A DNA stretch of 64,000 nt, from NCBI GenBank assembly GCA_034044135.1, contig CP139021.1:2805635-2869634 (forward strand), given 5' to 3'. Source of the stretch: Flammeovirgaceae bacterium SG7u.111. Its GTDB lineage: Bacteria; Bacteroidota; Bacteroidia; Cytophagales; Flammeovirgaceae. Below, piece after piece: positions 35,384-45,443 of the stretch. Below the pieces are notes generated by a model. That model had not been told where the DNA came from and made no database searches. It saw only the letters and a program-made list of their open reading frames with translations. Every line of letters begins with the position of its first letter. Within the stretch, counting starts at the first letter, position 1. The translations under genes were made by a program, and so were the position numbers.

Positions 35384-35866
35384 TTAAAAATTAAGTTCTT
35401 CGGTTGCCTTGCCTTTTTCCAGCATCATGCTGTTCTTGTGCTCAAGGTAGTCGATATGAATTAGGTTCTTCTGGTCTTCAAACATTTCTTGCAGAACATT
35501 GTTCGTGATCTCCAAGTTTTTGATGTCTTTCAGATCGGTTATTTCTTGGTATATCCATACTGCATCAATGTCGTATTCCTTTCCCACAAATCCTGGTTTC
35601 TTCTTCTTGTTGTTGATTTTTATGGTAAAGTGCTTTTTGAGATAACTCGTCATAATCGACTCTGTATCAGGATTTTCTTTTTTTGTAGTCAAATGAAGGT
35701 TTCCCCCATGGTATTTAGCCAAGGCTGTCTCGAAGTCATCGATGAAAATTTTGTGGGAAATTTCAATTGCATTTGTCTTCTCATTGTAGCTCACATACGT
35801 AAGCGACATATGGACAGGGTGCAAGTGTGAAGCCAAGAAAATTGATAAAACTGTTAGTAATGACAT
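35384..35866 (-). CDS. DUF6702-family exported protein
   Basis: A 160-residue protein with an N-terminal signal (LLTVLSIFLASHLHPVHMS). The hallmarks of DUF6702 follow: SLTYVSYNEKTNAIEISHKIFIDDFETAL, then a short linker and NNVLQEMFEDQKNLIHID. The family is common in Bacteroidota, often next to M1 peptidases or carboxypeptidase-regulatory proteins, and its function is unknown. Here the neighbour on the same strand is the T9SS type B protein, 138 bases downstream. Confidence 0.75.
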   Translation of the reverse strand: MSLLTVLSIFLASHLHPVHMSLTYVSYNEKTNAIEISHKIFIDDFETALAKYHGGNLHLTTKKENPDTESIMTSYLKKHFTIKINNKKKKPGFVGKEYDIDAVWIYQEITDLKDIKNLEITNNVLQEMFEDQKNLIHIDYLEHKNSMMLEKGKATEELNF

Positions 35867-36100
35867 AAAATCCTGTTTGTTTATTTCAAATCAAATCTAA
35901 GCTTTTTTCAAATAAGTGGTAGGTCAAATCCATATTTAACCTGTTTTGAAAAGGAAAATCGAATTTTTTCCAATGCATAGTTCATGAATAATCGGAATTC
36001 CTGTTTTTTGTTTCCTGCTTTTCCTCACTATATTTCTTGGGATTTACAAAACTTATATGCGCGTCGGACTGTCAGAAACCAGTAATAACCTCTATCAGAT

Positions 36101-37324
36101 ATGAAAATACAAACTAGATTTCAACTTTCTACTATGATGTTCCTCGAATACTTCGTTTGGGGAGCGTGGTATGTGACCATGGGTACCTATTTGGGGCAAA
36201 CCTTAAAATTCGATGGCTTGGAAATAGGGATTGCCTACGGGGCAGTGGCCATTGGCGCCATGATCTCGCCTTTTTTTGTTGGCATGATTGCCGATCGCTA
36301 TTTCCCTTCCGAAAAAGTACTGGCAACTATGCACTTGGTAGGTGCGGCTTTGCTTTATTGGCTCACCCAAGTCGACTCCTTCAGTATGTTTTACCCAATC
36401 CTCATTGGCTATACCCTTTGCTATATGCCCACCATTGCCCTTACCAATTCCATCTCTTTTGCCCAAATGAAAGACCCCGGTGCTGAGTTTCCTAGCGTAC
36501 GGGTTTTGGGCACATTCGGCTGGATCATTGCAGGGCTTACCATCGGCTTTTTGAAAGTAGAAGACTCTACCATGATGTTTTACATAGCTGCGGTAAGCTC
36601 GCTCATTTTGGGTGTGTATTCATTAACCTTGCCACATACTCCGCCCAAAGACAAGGGCAAATCGGTCTCGTTTGGAGATGTGATTGGGCTAAAATCCTTG
36701 GCGCTGTTCAAAGACATGTCCTTCTCCGTTTTCTTTTTGGCTTCCCTCTTGATCTGCATTCCTCTTTCGTTCTATTATAATTTTACCAACCTCTACCTAA
36801 ATGAGTTAGGGATGGGAAATGCTGCTGGGAAAATGACGCTTGGGCAACTTTCCGAATTTGGTTTTCTTCTGGTAATGCCGCTTTTCTTCAAAAGACTTGG
36901 GGTGAAAAAGATGCTTTTGGTAGCCATGTTGGCTTGGGCAGCTAGGTACGTGTTCTTCGCTATTGGCAACAACGACGAAATGGTTTGGATGCTCTATGCA
37001 GGAATAATTCTTCACGGAATCTGCTACGATTTCTTCTTCGTAACAGGGCAAATTTATGTGGACAACAAGGCTGGTGAAGGCATTAAGAGCTCTGCCCAAG
37101 GGCTTATCACTTTTGCTACTTATGGGTTGGGAATGTTCATCGGTTCGGCGGTTTCTGGAAAAGTGGTGAAAATGTACACCTATACTGGGGAAGCTGATGT
37201 AATACAGCATTATTGGAATCCTATTTGGATGGTTCCTGCTGCCCTTTCAGTGTTTGTGCTTATCTTTTTCTTCCTTCTTTTTAGAGAAAAAGTGAACCAG
37301 CAAGCGGTAAACGAAGAGAGTTAA
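36101..37324 (+). CDS. Nucleoside:H+ symporter family MFS transporter
   Basis: This 407-residue inner-membrane protein has ~12 helices. NHS-family marks (NupG/XapB) are MFLEYFVWGAWYVTMGTYL at the start and the FVGMIADRYFPSEKVL loop. FPSVRVLGTFGWIIAGL lies in helix 5 and YDFFFVTGQIYVDNKAG in helix 9. It probably imports nucleosides with protons. No nucleoside-catabolic gene is adjacent. Confidence 0.88.
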   Translation: MKIQTRFQLSTMMFLEYFVWGAWYVTMGTYLGQTLKFDGLEIGIAYGAVAIGAMISPFFVGMIADRYFPSEKVLATMHLVGAALLYWLTQVDSFSMFYPILIGYTLCYMPTIALTNSISFAQMKDPGAEFPSVRVLGTFGWIIAGLTIGFLKVEDSTMMFYIAAVSSLILGVYSLTLPHTPPKDKGKSVSFGDVIGLKSLALFKDMSFSVFFLASLLICIPLSFYYNFTNLYLNELGMGNAAGKMTLGQLSEFGFLLVMPLFFKRLGVKKMLLVAMLAWAARYVFFAIGNNDEMVWMLYAGIILHGICYDFFFVTGQIYVDNKAGEGIKSSAQGLITFATYGLGMFIGSAVSGKVVKMYTYTGEADVIQHYWNPIWMVPAALSVFVLIFFFLLFREKVNQQAVNEES

Positions 37325-37408
37325 ATCACTTCTGATCTCCCTATTCATTTTGGTGTATTTTCTTAATTTGGTATGAAAAACCAGTATTTGTTCAAACCAA
37401 TCTCTAAA

Positions 37409-37903
37409 ATGATTAACATCAGACCAGCTATTTCTGATGACTTCGAATCGGTCATCCATATTTACAACCAAGCAGTCACCAGCTCTTTTTGCACGGCAGA
37501 TACCGAGCCTGTGACTTTAGAAGAAAGGCTAGATTGGTTTCGATCCCATGTGGGAGGAGCGTACCCAATTTTTGTTGCCGAATCTGAGGGGGAAGTGTTG
37601 GGCTGGATAAGTATCAGCGCATATAGGTTAGGAAGGAAAGCCTTACGGTTTGCCGTAGAGGTAAGTTATTACGTTGAAAGAAATTTACTAGGGAAGGGGA
37701 TAGGTTCTTTTTTGATGGATTGTGCGTTGAAAGAAGCAAAGGAATTAGGATACAAAAGTATCTTCGCCATTTTGCTGGATAGAAACGAAAAAAGCATCGC
37801 CTTGTTAGAAAAATTCGGTTTTGAGAAATGGGGGCACCTGCCAGAAATCTGTGACTTTGACGGAGAAATCTGCGGACAGTTTTACTATGGAAGGAAGGTT
37901 TGA
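37409..37903 (+). CDS. GNAT-family N-acetyltransferase (phosphinothricin acetyltransferase-like)
   Basis: The ATG at 37409 gives ~164 residues starting INIRPAISDDFESVIHIYNQAV; the earlier ATG at 37373 adds a weak extension. The GNAT core shows FVAESEGEVLGWISI, VEVSYYVERNLLGKGIGSFLM (acetyl-CoA pyrophosphate loop, variant of Q/RxxGxG/A) and NEKSIALLEKFGFEKWGHL. This arrangement is that of the phosphinothricin/methionine sulfoximine acetyltransferase subgroup (Pat/MddA). The natural substrate is an amino-acid-like amine, not determined here. Confidence 0.88.
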   Translation: MINIRPAISDDFESVIHIYNQAVTSSFCTADTEPVTLEERLDWFRSHVGGAYPIFVAESEGEVLGWISISAYRLGRKALRFAVEVSYYVERNLLGKGIGSFLMDCALKEAKELGYKSIFAILLDRNEKSIALLEKFGFEKWGHLPEICDFDGEICGQFYYGRKV

Positions 37904-37925
37904 AGGACACGAGTAGTTTTTGGGC

Positions 37926-37961
37926 AAAAAAAAGCAGGTAGCAATATGCCACCTGTTTTTA
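37926..37961 (+). terminator. Terminator after the GNAT gene
   Basis: AAAGCAGGTAGCA and TGCCACCTGTTTTT pair around ATA and end in a T-run. Confidence 0.75.
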
Positions 37962-38138
37962 CCCAGTTAATATGAAAATGAAAGAGTTCTAAGACTAGAA
38001 CTGCTTCTATTTTTCGGGTGCAATATAGCAATTATTCAAAAGATGGTAATGCTATGTTTGTGAAATTCTTTGGTAAATCCTTTGCATAAGTTAAAAAAGC
38101 AACGTATTTGTACAATTCAGCAAGGGGAAACCTTAGTT

Positions 38139-38855
38139 TTAGCAATTTTTCTCTAACTGATTTATCAAAGCCCTGATATCCTTGGGATAAGGGGTTTCGA
38201 AGTTTTTTACACTTCCATCTAACAGACTGAACTGGATGCCGTAGGCGTGCAAGGCAACACGGTTGATCAGAGGTCTTTCTACCTCCTCTTTTTTGAGATT
38301 GAACTTTCTTTTGATTTGGGAAAGGAAAACGGGCTTGCCTCCATACATTTCATCGGCTACAATTGGGGCGCCAGAGCTGGCAAGGTGGATACGGATCTGG
38401 TGCATCCTGCCCGTAAATGGTTGGCACTCGATAAGCGAGTGGAATTTGTAGAGCTTTAGCGTGTTGAAAACTGTTACGGACTCTTTCCCTTCTTTAAAAT
38501 CGATCCTTACATTTGCCCTGCCCGAAACAGCGATGGGCGCAGCTACTAGCTGATCTTCAAACTCGTGAAGCCCTTGCACCACGGCGTGGTAGGTCTTTTT
38601 TACTTTCCTGTTTTGGAACTGGAGGGAGAGGTGGCGATAAGCTTCAGGATTTTTGGCCAGTGCCAAAATACCCGAGGTCTCTTTGTCGAGCCTATGGCAC
38701 GCTTGCACATCGCCATAAACATCCTTCGCCATTTTGATCATGTTAGGTCGGGTGATATCCCGCTCCTCCACCGTAGCTATATCGTATGGCTTATTTATAA
38801 TTAGATAATCCTCGTTTTCGAACAGGACCAAGTCTTTGATATTAATCTTCTTCAT
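38139..38855 (-). CDS. RluA-family pseudouridine synthase
   Basis: From the ATG at 38855 (an upstream ATG at 38882 is less likely) the protein is ~238 residues. It lacks an S4 domain and has the RluA catalytic block CHRLDKETSGILALAK with Asp57. KKTYHAVVQG precedes a substrate-binding region, and ECQPFTGRMHQIRIHLASSGAPIVAD contains the conserved Arg/His segment. It isomerises uridine to pseudouridine in rRNA or tRNA; the target site cannot be told. The short form resembles the RluA/TruC subgroup. Confidence 0.92.
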   Translation of the reverse strand: MKKINIKDLVLFENEDYLIINKPYDIATVEERDITRPNMIKMAKDVYGDVQACHRLDKETSGILALAKNPEAYRHLSLQFQNRKVKKTYHAVVQGLHEFEDQLVAAPIAVSGRANVRIDFKEGKESVTVFNTLKLYKFHSLIECQPFTGRMHQIRIHLASSGAPIVADEMYGGKPVFLSQIKRKFNLKKEEVERPLINRVALHAYGIQFSLLDGSVKNFETPYPKDIRALINQLEKNC

Positions 38856-38970
38856 CTTTGCTTTTTCAAAATTGGAGCGCAAAGTTAAGCAGCTTTTTCC
38901 TTTCTATGTATTCGTAGTCAGTAAAATAGCAAAATGAGGAGTTTTGTTCAGTGCTTTGTCCGTATTGAAC

Positions 38971-39900
38971 CTAATTTGCTAGCACTTTTTTCCTGAACTC
39001 GCTTGGGCTCATATTTTCCATTTTTTTGAAGAATCTAGAGAAATAGTTTAAGTTATTGAAACCTGTGAGGTAGCAGATATCTCCTATGCTTTTCTTTGGG
39101 TTGCGCATCAAGGTTTTGGCTAGTTTTAGTCGCTCTTGGTTGATAAAAACTATAGGAGAAATACCGAATTCCCGATGGAACACTCTAAAAAACTGAGGGC
39201 GAGAAAGGCATGCTTTTTCTGCCAAATCTTCTATACGGAGCTGGGAGGTGAGGTTTTGCCTGATATAGTCTACCACGTATGCCAGCCGGTGGTTGTTCTT
39301 CAAAGCAGTGGAAGGCTTGTCAATGAGCAGGTATCGGGCTTTTGTTTGTAAAAGCTGGATAACCAACTCTTGGGTGATATGCATGGCAAGTACATCTTTC
39401 GCATACCTATTTTCGGTGAAAAGTTGGATTAGGCGGCTGAGCGTATTGGCAATAGTGGGGCTGTTGAGCAGGTGGAAATTATTTTCGCTCCATCGCCAAT
39501 TATCCCAATTTTCAATTTTTGGGTATTTTTCGTTGAGTAAATTGAGTGTATCTTCGATAAATTCTTTGGAGATATTCAGCGCCATGCAGCGGGTAGGGTC
39601 GTTGGGCTTAGCTTCGGGGAAGTCAATTTTCATGAGTTCGCCGGGAGGCAAAACGACCGTTTCGCCGGGGTTGAACCCAAAAGATTTGCCGCCTTTCAGG
39701 TGCATTATTTTCTTTCCTCTTATCATACTCACCACTACCGGGTTATTGAACTTTAACAAGAAGTCCTGTGCCACCTCTTGCGTTTCGTACATGTTCAGTT
39801 CGGCATGGTCTAATAGGAAACTGTTGCGGTATTCCACCAACTTATCGGGCTTGGCGAAAATAAGGTGTTGTTTAACGGAGATTTCTGATCCTGCTATCAT
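38971..39900 (-). CDS. AraC-family regulator next to aldehyde dehydrogenase
   Basis: A 309-residue regulator with an N-terminal cupin-like sensor domain (VVVSMIRGKKIMHL, GFNPGETVVLPPGELMKIDFP). The C-terminal double HTH is around LRIEDLAEKACLSRPQFFRVFHRE and KSIGDICYLTGFNNLNYFSRFFKK, with SPSEFRK at the end. It is divergent from the aldehyde dehydrogenase gene with 274 bases between. This arrangement recurs with ALDH/DUF779 pairs and suggests that it controls aldehyde oxidation in response to an alcohol or aldehyde (inference). Confidence 0.9.
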   Translation of the reverse strand: MIAGSEISVKQHLIFAKPDKLVEYRNSFLLDHAELNMYETQEVAQDFLLKFNNPVVVSMIRGKKIMHLKGGKSFGFNPGETVVLPPGELMKIDFPEAKPNDPTRCMALNISKEFIEDTLNLLNEKYPKIENWDNWRWSENNFHLLNSPTIANTLSRLIQLFTENRYAKDVLAMHITQELVIQLLQTKARYLLIDKPSTALKNNHRLAYVVDYIRQNLTSQLRIEDLAEKACLSRPQFFRVFHREFGISPIVFINQERLKLAKTLMRNPKKSIGDICYLTGFNNLNYFSRFFKKMENMSPSEFRKKVLAN

Positions 39901-40174
39901 TGGTCTATCTAGTCATTTTCATGTGTTGTGAGAGAAGATGTTGAGTAAGAGTACGCTTCATCTATTTTATCACAGTTAGTGGGTGTGCCTTTTAGGGCTA
40001 TCTGCTTTGCCTACAGATTTTTTCAGTTTATCAAATTACCTTTTTTATAGGAATTAACCTAATCCCAAACCAAAATGAGACTATTGTGCAAATCTTCCCT
40101 ACGATCGTTCAAAAATGTGGTCGATAAAATCGCTTCATTTGAACTATTCAACTAATCATAAACCAATAGTAAAT

Positions 40175-41701
40175 ATGGAAGTAGCAACGAAAAAGAACCC
40201 AAACCTGGTTGCCAGACCAGTGATCAATGAAAAGTATGATAACTTTATAGGGGGCAAATGGACAAGCCCTGCTAGCCTCGAATATTTTGATGATATTTCC
40301 CCTGTAGATGGTAAAGTTCTTACCAGAGTAGCCCGATCCACTGCTGCCGATGTAGAAATGGCCCTTGATGCTGCCCACCGAGCATTTCCCGCTTGGTCTA
40401 AATCATCGGCTACCGAACGTAGCAATATGTTGCTCAAAATAGCCGACCGAATAGAAACAAACCTCGATCATTTGGCTGCTGTAGAAACCATGGATAATGG
40501 TAAGGCTATTCGTGAAACCATCAATGCCGATTTGCCACTGGTTATCGATCATTTCCGATATTTTGCTGGAGTAATAAGGGCTGAAGAAGGTACTGCGAGC
40601 GAACTAGATTCCACAATGGTTTCTATTAATATAAAAGAGCCCCTTGGCGTTGTTGCCCAGATTATTCCTTGGAACTTCCCTCTCTTAATGGCCGCATGGA
40701 AAGTTGCCCCTGCACTTGCGGCAGGCAATTGCGTGATTTTGAAGCCTGCCGAGCAAACCCCCGCCAGCATCATGGTGCTAATGGACCTGATAAAAGACTT
40801 GATTCCAGAAGGCGTGTTGAACGTCCTTAACGGTTTTGGTCCCGAAGTAGGAAAACCATTGGCTCAATCTGCTAGGGTGGCAAAAGTTGCGTTCACTGGT
40901 GAAACCACTACGGGTAGGTTGATTATGCAATATGCTTCTGCTAACCTCAATCCTGTAACTATGGAATTGGGTGGTAAATCCCCGAATATTTTCTTCAGTT
41001 CAGTAATGAACAAAGATGATGCGTTCTTGGACAAATGTGTGGAAGGCGCAGTGCTTTTTGCCTTCAACCAAGGTGAGGTCTGCACCTGCCCATCGAGAAT
41101 GCTGGTACAAGAAGATATCTACGAGGAGTTTATGGAGCGGGTGGTTAAGCGGACAGAGGCGATTAAAATGGGTGACCCTATGGACAAAACGGTGATGATG
41201 GGTGCGCAAGCCTCTAAAGATCAGCACGAGAAAATCTTATCGTATTTTGATATTGGCAAAAAAGAAGGGGCAAAAGTTCTTACGGGTGGCAATGCTCACC
41301 ACATGAATAGTGGGCTTGAAAATGGATACTATATAGAGCCAACTATTTTTGAAGGGCACAACAAAATGCGGGTTTTTCAAGAAGAAATATTTGGCCCGGT
41401 AACTTCTGCCACTACGTTTAAGACTGTAGAAGAAGCCATTGAAATAGCAAACGACACCTTGTATGGATTAGGCGCAGGCGTGTGGTCACGCGATGCCCAC
41501 GAGTTGTACAACGTTCCGCGTGCCATCCAAGCGGGTAGGGTATGGGTGAACTGCTATCATGCCTATCCGGCACATGCTCCTTTTGGTGGATACAAAAATT
41601 CGGGCTTCGGTAGAGAAACCCATTTAATGATGCTCAACCACTACCGCCAAAACAAAAACATGCTCATTTCCTACGATCAAAATAAGCTTGGGTTCTTTTA
41701 G
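40175..41701 (+). CDS. NAD(P)-dependent aldehyde dehydrogenase (AldB/ExaC-like)
   Basis: From the ATG at 40175 (40115 is an alternative with a poor extension) the enzyme is ~508 residues. It oxidises aldehydes, probably acetaldehyde or another short chain, to acids in the cytoplasm. Catalytic Cys303 lies in [12 protein letters not shown], the general base Glu264 in MELGGKSPN, and the cofactor site around [14 protein letters not shown] and FTGETTTGR. The QGEVCTC variant and the C-terminal end are those of the AldB/ExaC group. It is followed by a terminator and then DUF779. Confidence 0.94.
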   Translation: MEVATKKNPNLVARPVINEKYDNFIGGKWTSPASLEYFDDISPVDGKVLTRVARSTAADVEMALDAAHRAFPAWSKSSATERSNMLLKIADRIETNLDHLAAVETMDNGKAIRETINADLPLVIDHFRYFAGVIRAEEGTASELDSTMVSINIKEPLGVVAQIIPWNFPLLMAAWKVAPALAAGNCVILKPAEQTPASIMVLMDLIKDLIPEGVLNVLNGFGPEVGKPLAQSARVAKVAFTGETTTGRLIMQYASANLNPVTMELGGKSPNIFFSSVMNKDDAFLDKCVEGAVLFAFNQGEVCTCPSRMLVQEDIYEEFMERVVKRTEAIKMGDPMDKTVMMGAQASKDQHEKILSYFDIGKKEGAKVLTGGNAHHMNSGLENGYYIEPTIFEGHNKMRVFQEEIFGPVTSATTFKTVEEAIEIANDTLYGLGAGVWSRDAHELYNVPRAIQAGRVWVNCYHAYPAHAPFGGYKNSGFGRETHLMMLNHYRQNKNMLISYDQNKLGFF

Positions 41702-41813
41702 GAAGCTGTTTGGGAATATAATTTTTAGTTTGACTGATAGTTAATGGACGAGCTCATGTTAATGCTGTTTCAACTTAAAACAAACTGAACTTCATAAATC
41801 TTCTAGTTATTTT

Positions 41814-41846
41814 GCAGCCCCTTTTTTGCCAAGGGGCTGCTTTTTG
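41814..41846 (+). terminator. Terminator between aldehyde dehydrogenase and DUF779
   Basis: GCAGCCCCTT (41814-41823) pairs with AAGGGGCTGC (41831-41840), then TTTTT. It may be partial, letting some transcripts reach the DUF779 gene. Confidence 0.85.
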
Positions 41847-41869
41847 GTTTTCATCAAGATCCATAAAAT

Positions 41870-42253
41870 ATGTCACATACAAGGATTGCAATTACTCCCA
41901 AGGCCAAGGAAGTAATAGACAGGTTAAAAGAAAAACATGGAGATTTAATGTTCCACCAAAGCGGTGGCTGTTGCGATGGATCTAGCCCTATGTGCTATGA
42001 AAAGGGCGAGTTCATCGTCGGTCCTTCCGATGTCTGGATAGGGGAACTGGAAGGCTGTGATTTCTTCATGTCCAAAAACCAATTTGAGTACTGGAAACAT
42101 ACCCATCTCACGCTCGATATTACCGAGGGAAGGGGGGCAAGTTTCTCTATTGAAATTCCGTTAGGCTTGCGCTTCATGGTACGCTCTAGGCTCTTCACCG
42201 AAGCGGAAGAACAGAGCCTAGAGCCAGTAAGAAGCGGAGCTGAATTTGAGTGA
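41870..42253 (+). CDS. DUF779-family protein
   Basis: A 127-residue cytoplasmic protein with the DUF779 signature: ITPKAKEVIDRLKEKHGDLMFHQSGGCCDGSSPMCY. That is a Cys-rich, possible metal-binding loop (CCDG...MC). IGELEGCDFFMSKNQFEYWKHTHLTLDI and a GLRFMVRSRLF-type ending follow. Members are almost always found beside aldehyde dehydrogenases, as here, and are thought to assist them; the biochemical role is not established. Confidence 0.9.
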   Translation: MSHTRIAITPKAKEVIDRLKEKHGDLMFHQSGGCCDGSSPMCYEKGEFIVGPSDVWIGELEGCDFFMSKNQFEYWKHTHLTLDITEGRGASFSIEIPLGLRFMVRSRLFTEAEEQSLEPVRSGAEFE

Positions 42254-42364
42254 GGGTCAAGTTAAGACTACTTGCCAGTATATAATTGCTGTATGCATTA
42301 AGCTAATATGTTGTTTTTGCGTTATAGGGATATTTATTAGAAAAATAAACTTATAACCTGCTTT

Positions 42365-43321
42365 ATGAAGCGTCTATTTTTACTCCCAATTATCATATTA
42401 AGTTTCGGTTTGCAATCGGCCCTGGCATCGTTCAGTGCAGAGTATTTCGTGCTGGCAAAAGTTGTTAAGGTTCGTTCGGAAAAGAAGTTCACATTTGAGC
42501 TGCTAGCAAAAACAAAAGCTGATCTATTTGATTTTAGTCAAAAAAGCGATTATCTAGACTATCAAATATCGTACACTGAGGATAGTGCGACTTTGAAAAA
42601 GCTTTATGCCGAAAAAGATCAGATCCTTATTGATTTAATGCGCTCTGCCAAATGCAGCTATTACTTAAATCCGATTATACAAAAAATAAAATTCGATTCT
42701 CTACAGAAATTGAAGTTGGGCGATGTGGTTATATTGAAGGAAGACGTTTCAGCGAGTCAATTTACTCTGCCTAGTTCTATGTGGGAATTTGTACGTGTTG
42801 TAGATTCATCTATTATAAAAAAAATGGATTTTGCAGAATGGAGGACACCTGACAATAAGGTTTACACTGTTCAATTCGATTCGACCAGTATAGTGAAAAA
42901 TGATATATACAGTGCAAGGAGTAAAGAACCAGGTAGCAAAGTGAGCAAAGTGCAGTCTTTAGAATTGACACAGAAAGATTCTACTTTTCAGGTAAATGTG
43001 TTTCTACGGTTTCTATTTGATGAAGAAAAAGAAGGTGATCGAGAGCCGCAAAAGAAAAAACTGGTCGATGCACTAATTAGAGTGGACGATGAGACTGCGC
43101 CTTACCAATGTAGGTCAAGCTTAAACTTTGGTACTAATGCATGCTTAAAAGGGTCAGATTCGTATGATCCTACTAGATATGTTGAAATAATCGACTATAA
43201 AGACGGGATATTGAGTTTGGGTTTCCATGGTGGATTAAGAATAACAGAAAAATCTTCCGAAAGAAGGAAGCCCTACACCGTGAATTTCTCATTGCCTATC
43301 GAAGGTTTTTCATTGGAATAG
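42365..43321 (+). CDS. Hypothetical exported protein (318 aa)
   Basis: A 318-residue protein with a signal peptide (FLLPIIILSFGLQSALA). The rest is charged with alternating strands (YFVLAKVVKVRSEKKFTFELL, KLGDVVILKEDVSASQ). Two central cysteines (YQCRSSLNFGTNACLKG) could form a disulfide. I recognise no family. It is an isolated gene ended by a clear terminator. Confidence 0.65.
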   Translation: MKRLFLLPIIILSFGLQSALASFSAEYFVLAKVVKVRSEKKFTFELLAKTKADLFDFSQKSDYLDYQISYTEDSATLKKLYAEKDQILIDLMRSAKCSYYLNPIIQKIKFDSLQKLKLGDVVILKEDVSASQFTLPSSMWEFVRVVDSSIIKKMDFAEWRTPDNKVYTVQFDSTSIVKNDIYSARSKEPGSKVSKVQSLELTQKDSTFQVNVFLRFLFDEEKEGDREPQKKKLVDALIRVDDETAPYQCRSSLNFGTNACLKGSDSYDPTRYVEIIDYKDGILSLGFHGGLRITEKSSERRKPYTVNFSLPIEGFSLE

Positions 43322-43332
43322 AAAACATCAAG

Positions 43333-43373
43333 ACTTCCCTTTTCTGAGTTTTAACATTACCGAAAAGGGAAGT
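43333..43373. terminator. Terminator between convergent genes
   Basis: ACTTCCCTTTTC and GAAAAGGGAAGT form a 12-bp stem with a 17-base loop. It lies after the exported hypothetical and before the convergent acyltransferase gene. Confidence 0.75.
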
Positions 43374-43399
43374 GTTTCAAGGTGTTTACACGCAAAGTG

Positions 43400-44548
43400 C
43401 TAAGCGTGCTTCATACTAGAAGTCGAATGTTTTACAGCTTGCTTTTGTTCTGTTTTCAAACCAAATAAAGGGCGTATTAGAGTTATCCGCCTTACTACAA
43501 ATTCATAAGTAGCAAAGCAGCCTACAAAAGTAAATACATTGACAATTATGAACTTCGGCAATGCGGCTATTTCTAGTGGAAAGATGAGCCATGATGCAAG
43601 GTAAAGGAAGAGCATGTGCAGGATATAAACAGGGTAAGCCGCTTGGCTTAAATAGCTTAAGGTTTTGCTAGGCTTGTTCAAGTATTTGTACCCAAACCCA
43701 AAGACGGTAAATATCCAGCAATTAGATTCGATAGCCATCAGGAAGTGGGGAGCTTTAAGGTCTCCGCCTATGAGACGGAAGGCGTATAATGCTGCTGCAA
43801 ATACTAGTAGTATCCATCGCAATTTGGTTGCATTTTCCCAAAAGGCTTTTCCGCTGTACACACACATGAACCCGATTAAAAAGGCTGCCATGCCTATAAA
43901 GAAACCATGAGGGGTAAATGCATACATCTCAAACGCCTCTGGTTTTACCAATTCGGCTTCGGCTATAAATGGCACCATCAATAAGGGCAAGCCAATGGGA
44001 TTTCCCATAATTTTACTCACTAACTGTTGGAATTTGCCAGTTGGGTGTTTTTTCAGATAAAAGAACAGCGGGGAAAAGATCAATACATAGATGAAAATAT
44101 TCCCCAAAAACCAAAGATGTGCCGGGTTAAATTCAAAGGTCATTTCTTGATGGTAATAATTTTTCCATAAGAAAATATGCAGGGGCACAATGGCGACCAT
44201 CCCAAATAAGAAAGGGACTAAAATGCGCTGGGTTCGCTCCAAAAGCAAAGCTTTCCAAGTACGCCGTTGGATGGCAAAATACACGCCCATCCCAGAAACA
44301 AAGAACAGGAGCGGAATCCTCCAGACATTGAGCATGGACATAGGTGTCCAAATCCATTCTAGAGATTCATTATTTTGGATGAACCCGATGAATACTCCCC
44401 AAGGTTGAAAACCAATAGCTATGTGGTAAATAAGTAATAAACCAATAGCAATTACCCGTAACCAATCAATATCGTATCTTCTGTTGCTTAACATTTCCTG
44501 TGTATATGATTTCAGACTAATGACTTGTTTTAAGTTTACTGGTTGCAT
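43400..44548 (-). CDS. Membrane acyltransferase (acyltransferase 3 / OpgC-like family)
   Basis: This 382-residue inner-membrane protein has about 10 helices. The family marks are RRYDIDWLRVIAIGLLLIYHIAIGF in helix 1, containing the catalytic-region His, and RIPLLFFVSGMGVYFAIQRRTW with the conserved Arg. AHLWFLGNIFIYVLIF and YPVYILHMLFLY follow. Members transfer acetyl or succinyl groups to periplasmic or cell-surface glycans. It is in tandem with the ankyrin lipoprotein gene on the same strand. Confidence 0.88.
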   Translation of the reverse strand: MQPVNLKQVISLKSYTQEMLSNRRYDIDWLRVIAIGLLLIYHIAIGFQPWGVFIGFIQNNESLEWIWTPMSMLNVWRIPLLFFVSGMGVYFAIQRRTWKALLLERTQRILVPFLFGMVAIVPLHIFLWKNYYHQEMTFEFNPAHLWFLGNIFIYVLIFSPLFFYLKKHPTGKFQQLVSKIMGNPIGLPLLMVPFIAEAELVKPEAFEMYAFTPHGFFIGMAAFLIGFMCVYSGKAFWENATKLRWILLVFAAALYAFRLIGGDLKAPHFLMAIESNCWIFTVFGFGYKYLNKPSKTLSYLSQAAYPVYILHMLFLYLASWLIFPLEIAALPKFIIVNVFTFVGCFATYEFVVRRITLIRPLFGLKTEQKQAVKHSTSSMKHA

Positions 44549-44636
44549 TAGTTCAAATTAATTTTTGGAGCAATAGGAGTTTCTGCTTTAAGCATAGAAC
44601 TCCTATTGCTAAAATATTTGCAGCAGCCCTGCCAAA

Positions 44637-45227
44637 TTACTTGCTACTAGCCTTGATCAACTCCGCAATTGCAGGCCTGCTAGCCTCCAATTGCTCATAA
44701 TCTAACTTTAGTCCAAGTGGTCCAAGGGTTTTGCTAAATTGGTCGTAGACTGGTTTTACATCTGCAAAAGCTCCAGAGACCGACTCCAAGGCAGTGGTCT
44801 GATAGTTGTTTCGGATGGAAATATCCGCCTTGTTTGCAAGTAATGCTTTTACTATTTCGGTGCGCCCAAAAAATGCTGCAGTGTGTAAAGGAGTAGAGCC
44901 TTCTGCATTTTTCTCATTCAAATTTGCTCCAGCTTCTATTAGCAAAAGAGCAACATCAGTTTTGCCAAAAGTTGCTGCTATATGCAAAGGAGTAGAACCG
45001 TAATCATCTTTTTGGTTGAGGTCAGACTTAGCGGCTATGTGACCTTTGATAGCTTCAGTGTTTCCAAAAAAAGCAGCTTCTGTTATAGGCGTACTTGGTG
45101 CTGTAATGGCAGCTGTTTCTCCAGTTGGTTTTTGCTGTGCCTGATTGCAAGAGGCGATGCTTAATAAGGCAATTGTAAAGCAAAAAAACATACATCTTTG
45201 AATTGTTTTTACTTCTAACTTTTTCAT
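44637..45227 (-). CDS. Ankyrin-repeat lipoprotein
   Basis: A 196-residue protein with a lipobox LLSIASC (about Cys27) and three ankyrin repeats. AAFFGNTEAIKGHIAAKSDL is the first; the second and third each contain STPLH.AA.FG.T and A.LL..GA/KADI. A ~45-residue tail follows. Ankyrin repeats bind proteins, and here they would act in the periplasm or at the outer membrane. It lies divergent from, and 216 bases from, the AraC-TPR regulator and upstream of the acyltransferase. Confidence 0.9.
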   Translation of the reverse strand: MKKLEVKTIQRCMFFCFTIALLSIASCNQAQQKPTGETAAITAPSTPITEAAFFGNTEAIKGHIAAKSDLNQKDDYGSTPLHIAATFGKTDVALLLIEAGANLNEKNAEGSTPLHTAAFFGRTEIVKALLANKADISIRNNYQTTALESVSGAFADVKPVYDQFSKTLGPLGLKLDYEQLEASRPAIAELIKASSK

Positions 45228-45443
45228 TGTTTTGTATTTCGTTTTTTAAGTTTGATTTCGATAATTCAAAGGTCTGTGAAATACCGAAGTAGCACTAAAC
45301 AACCTTGTAGCAAGCTTTTGTAGCTATGTGTTTTGTGTTGAAACTATGACGATAGGCTATAAACTATGATGCAAAAGGCTTTAAAGACGTGTTGTGAGTG
45401 CTCTTGAAATTGACTAGTATTGCATTTTCACTTACTATACATT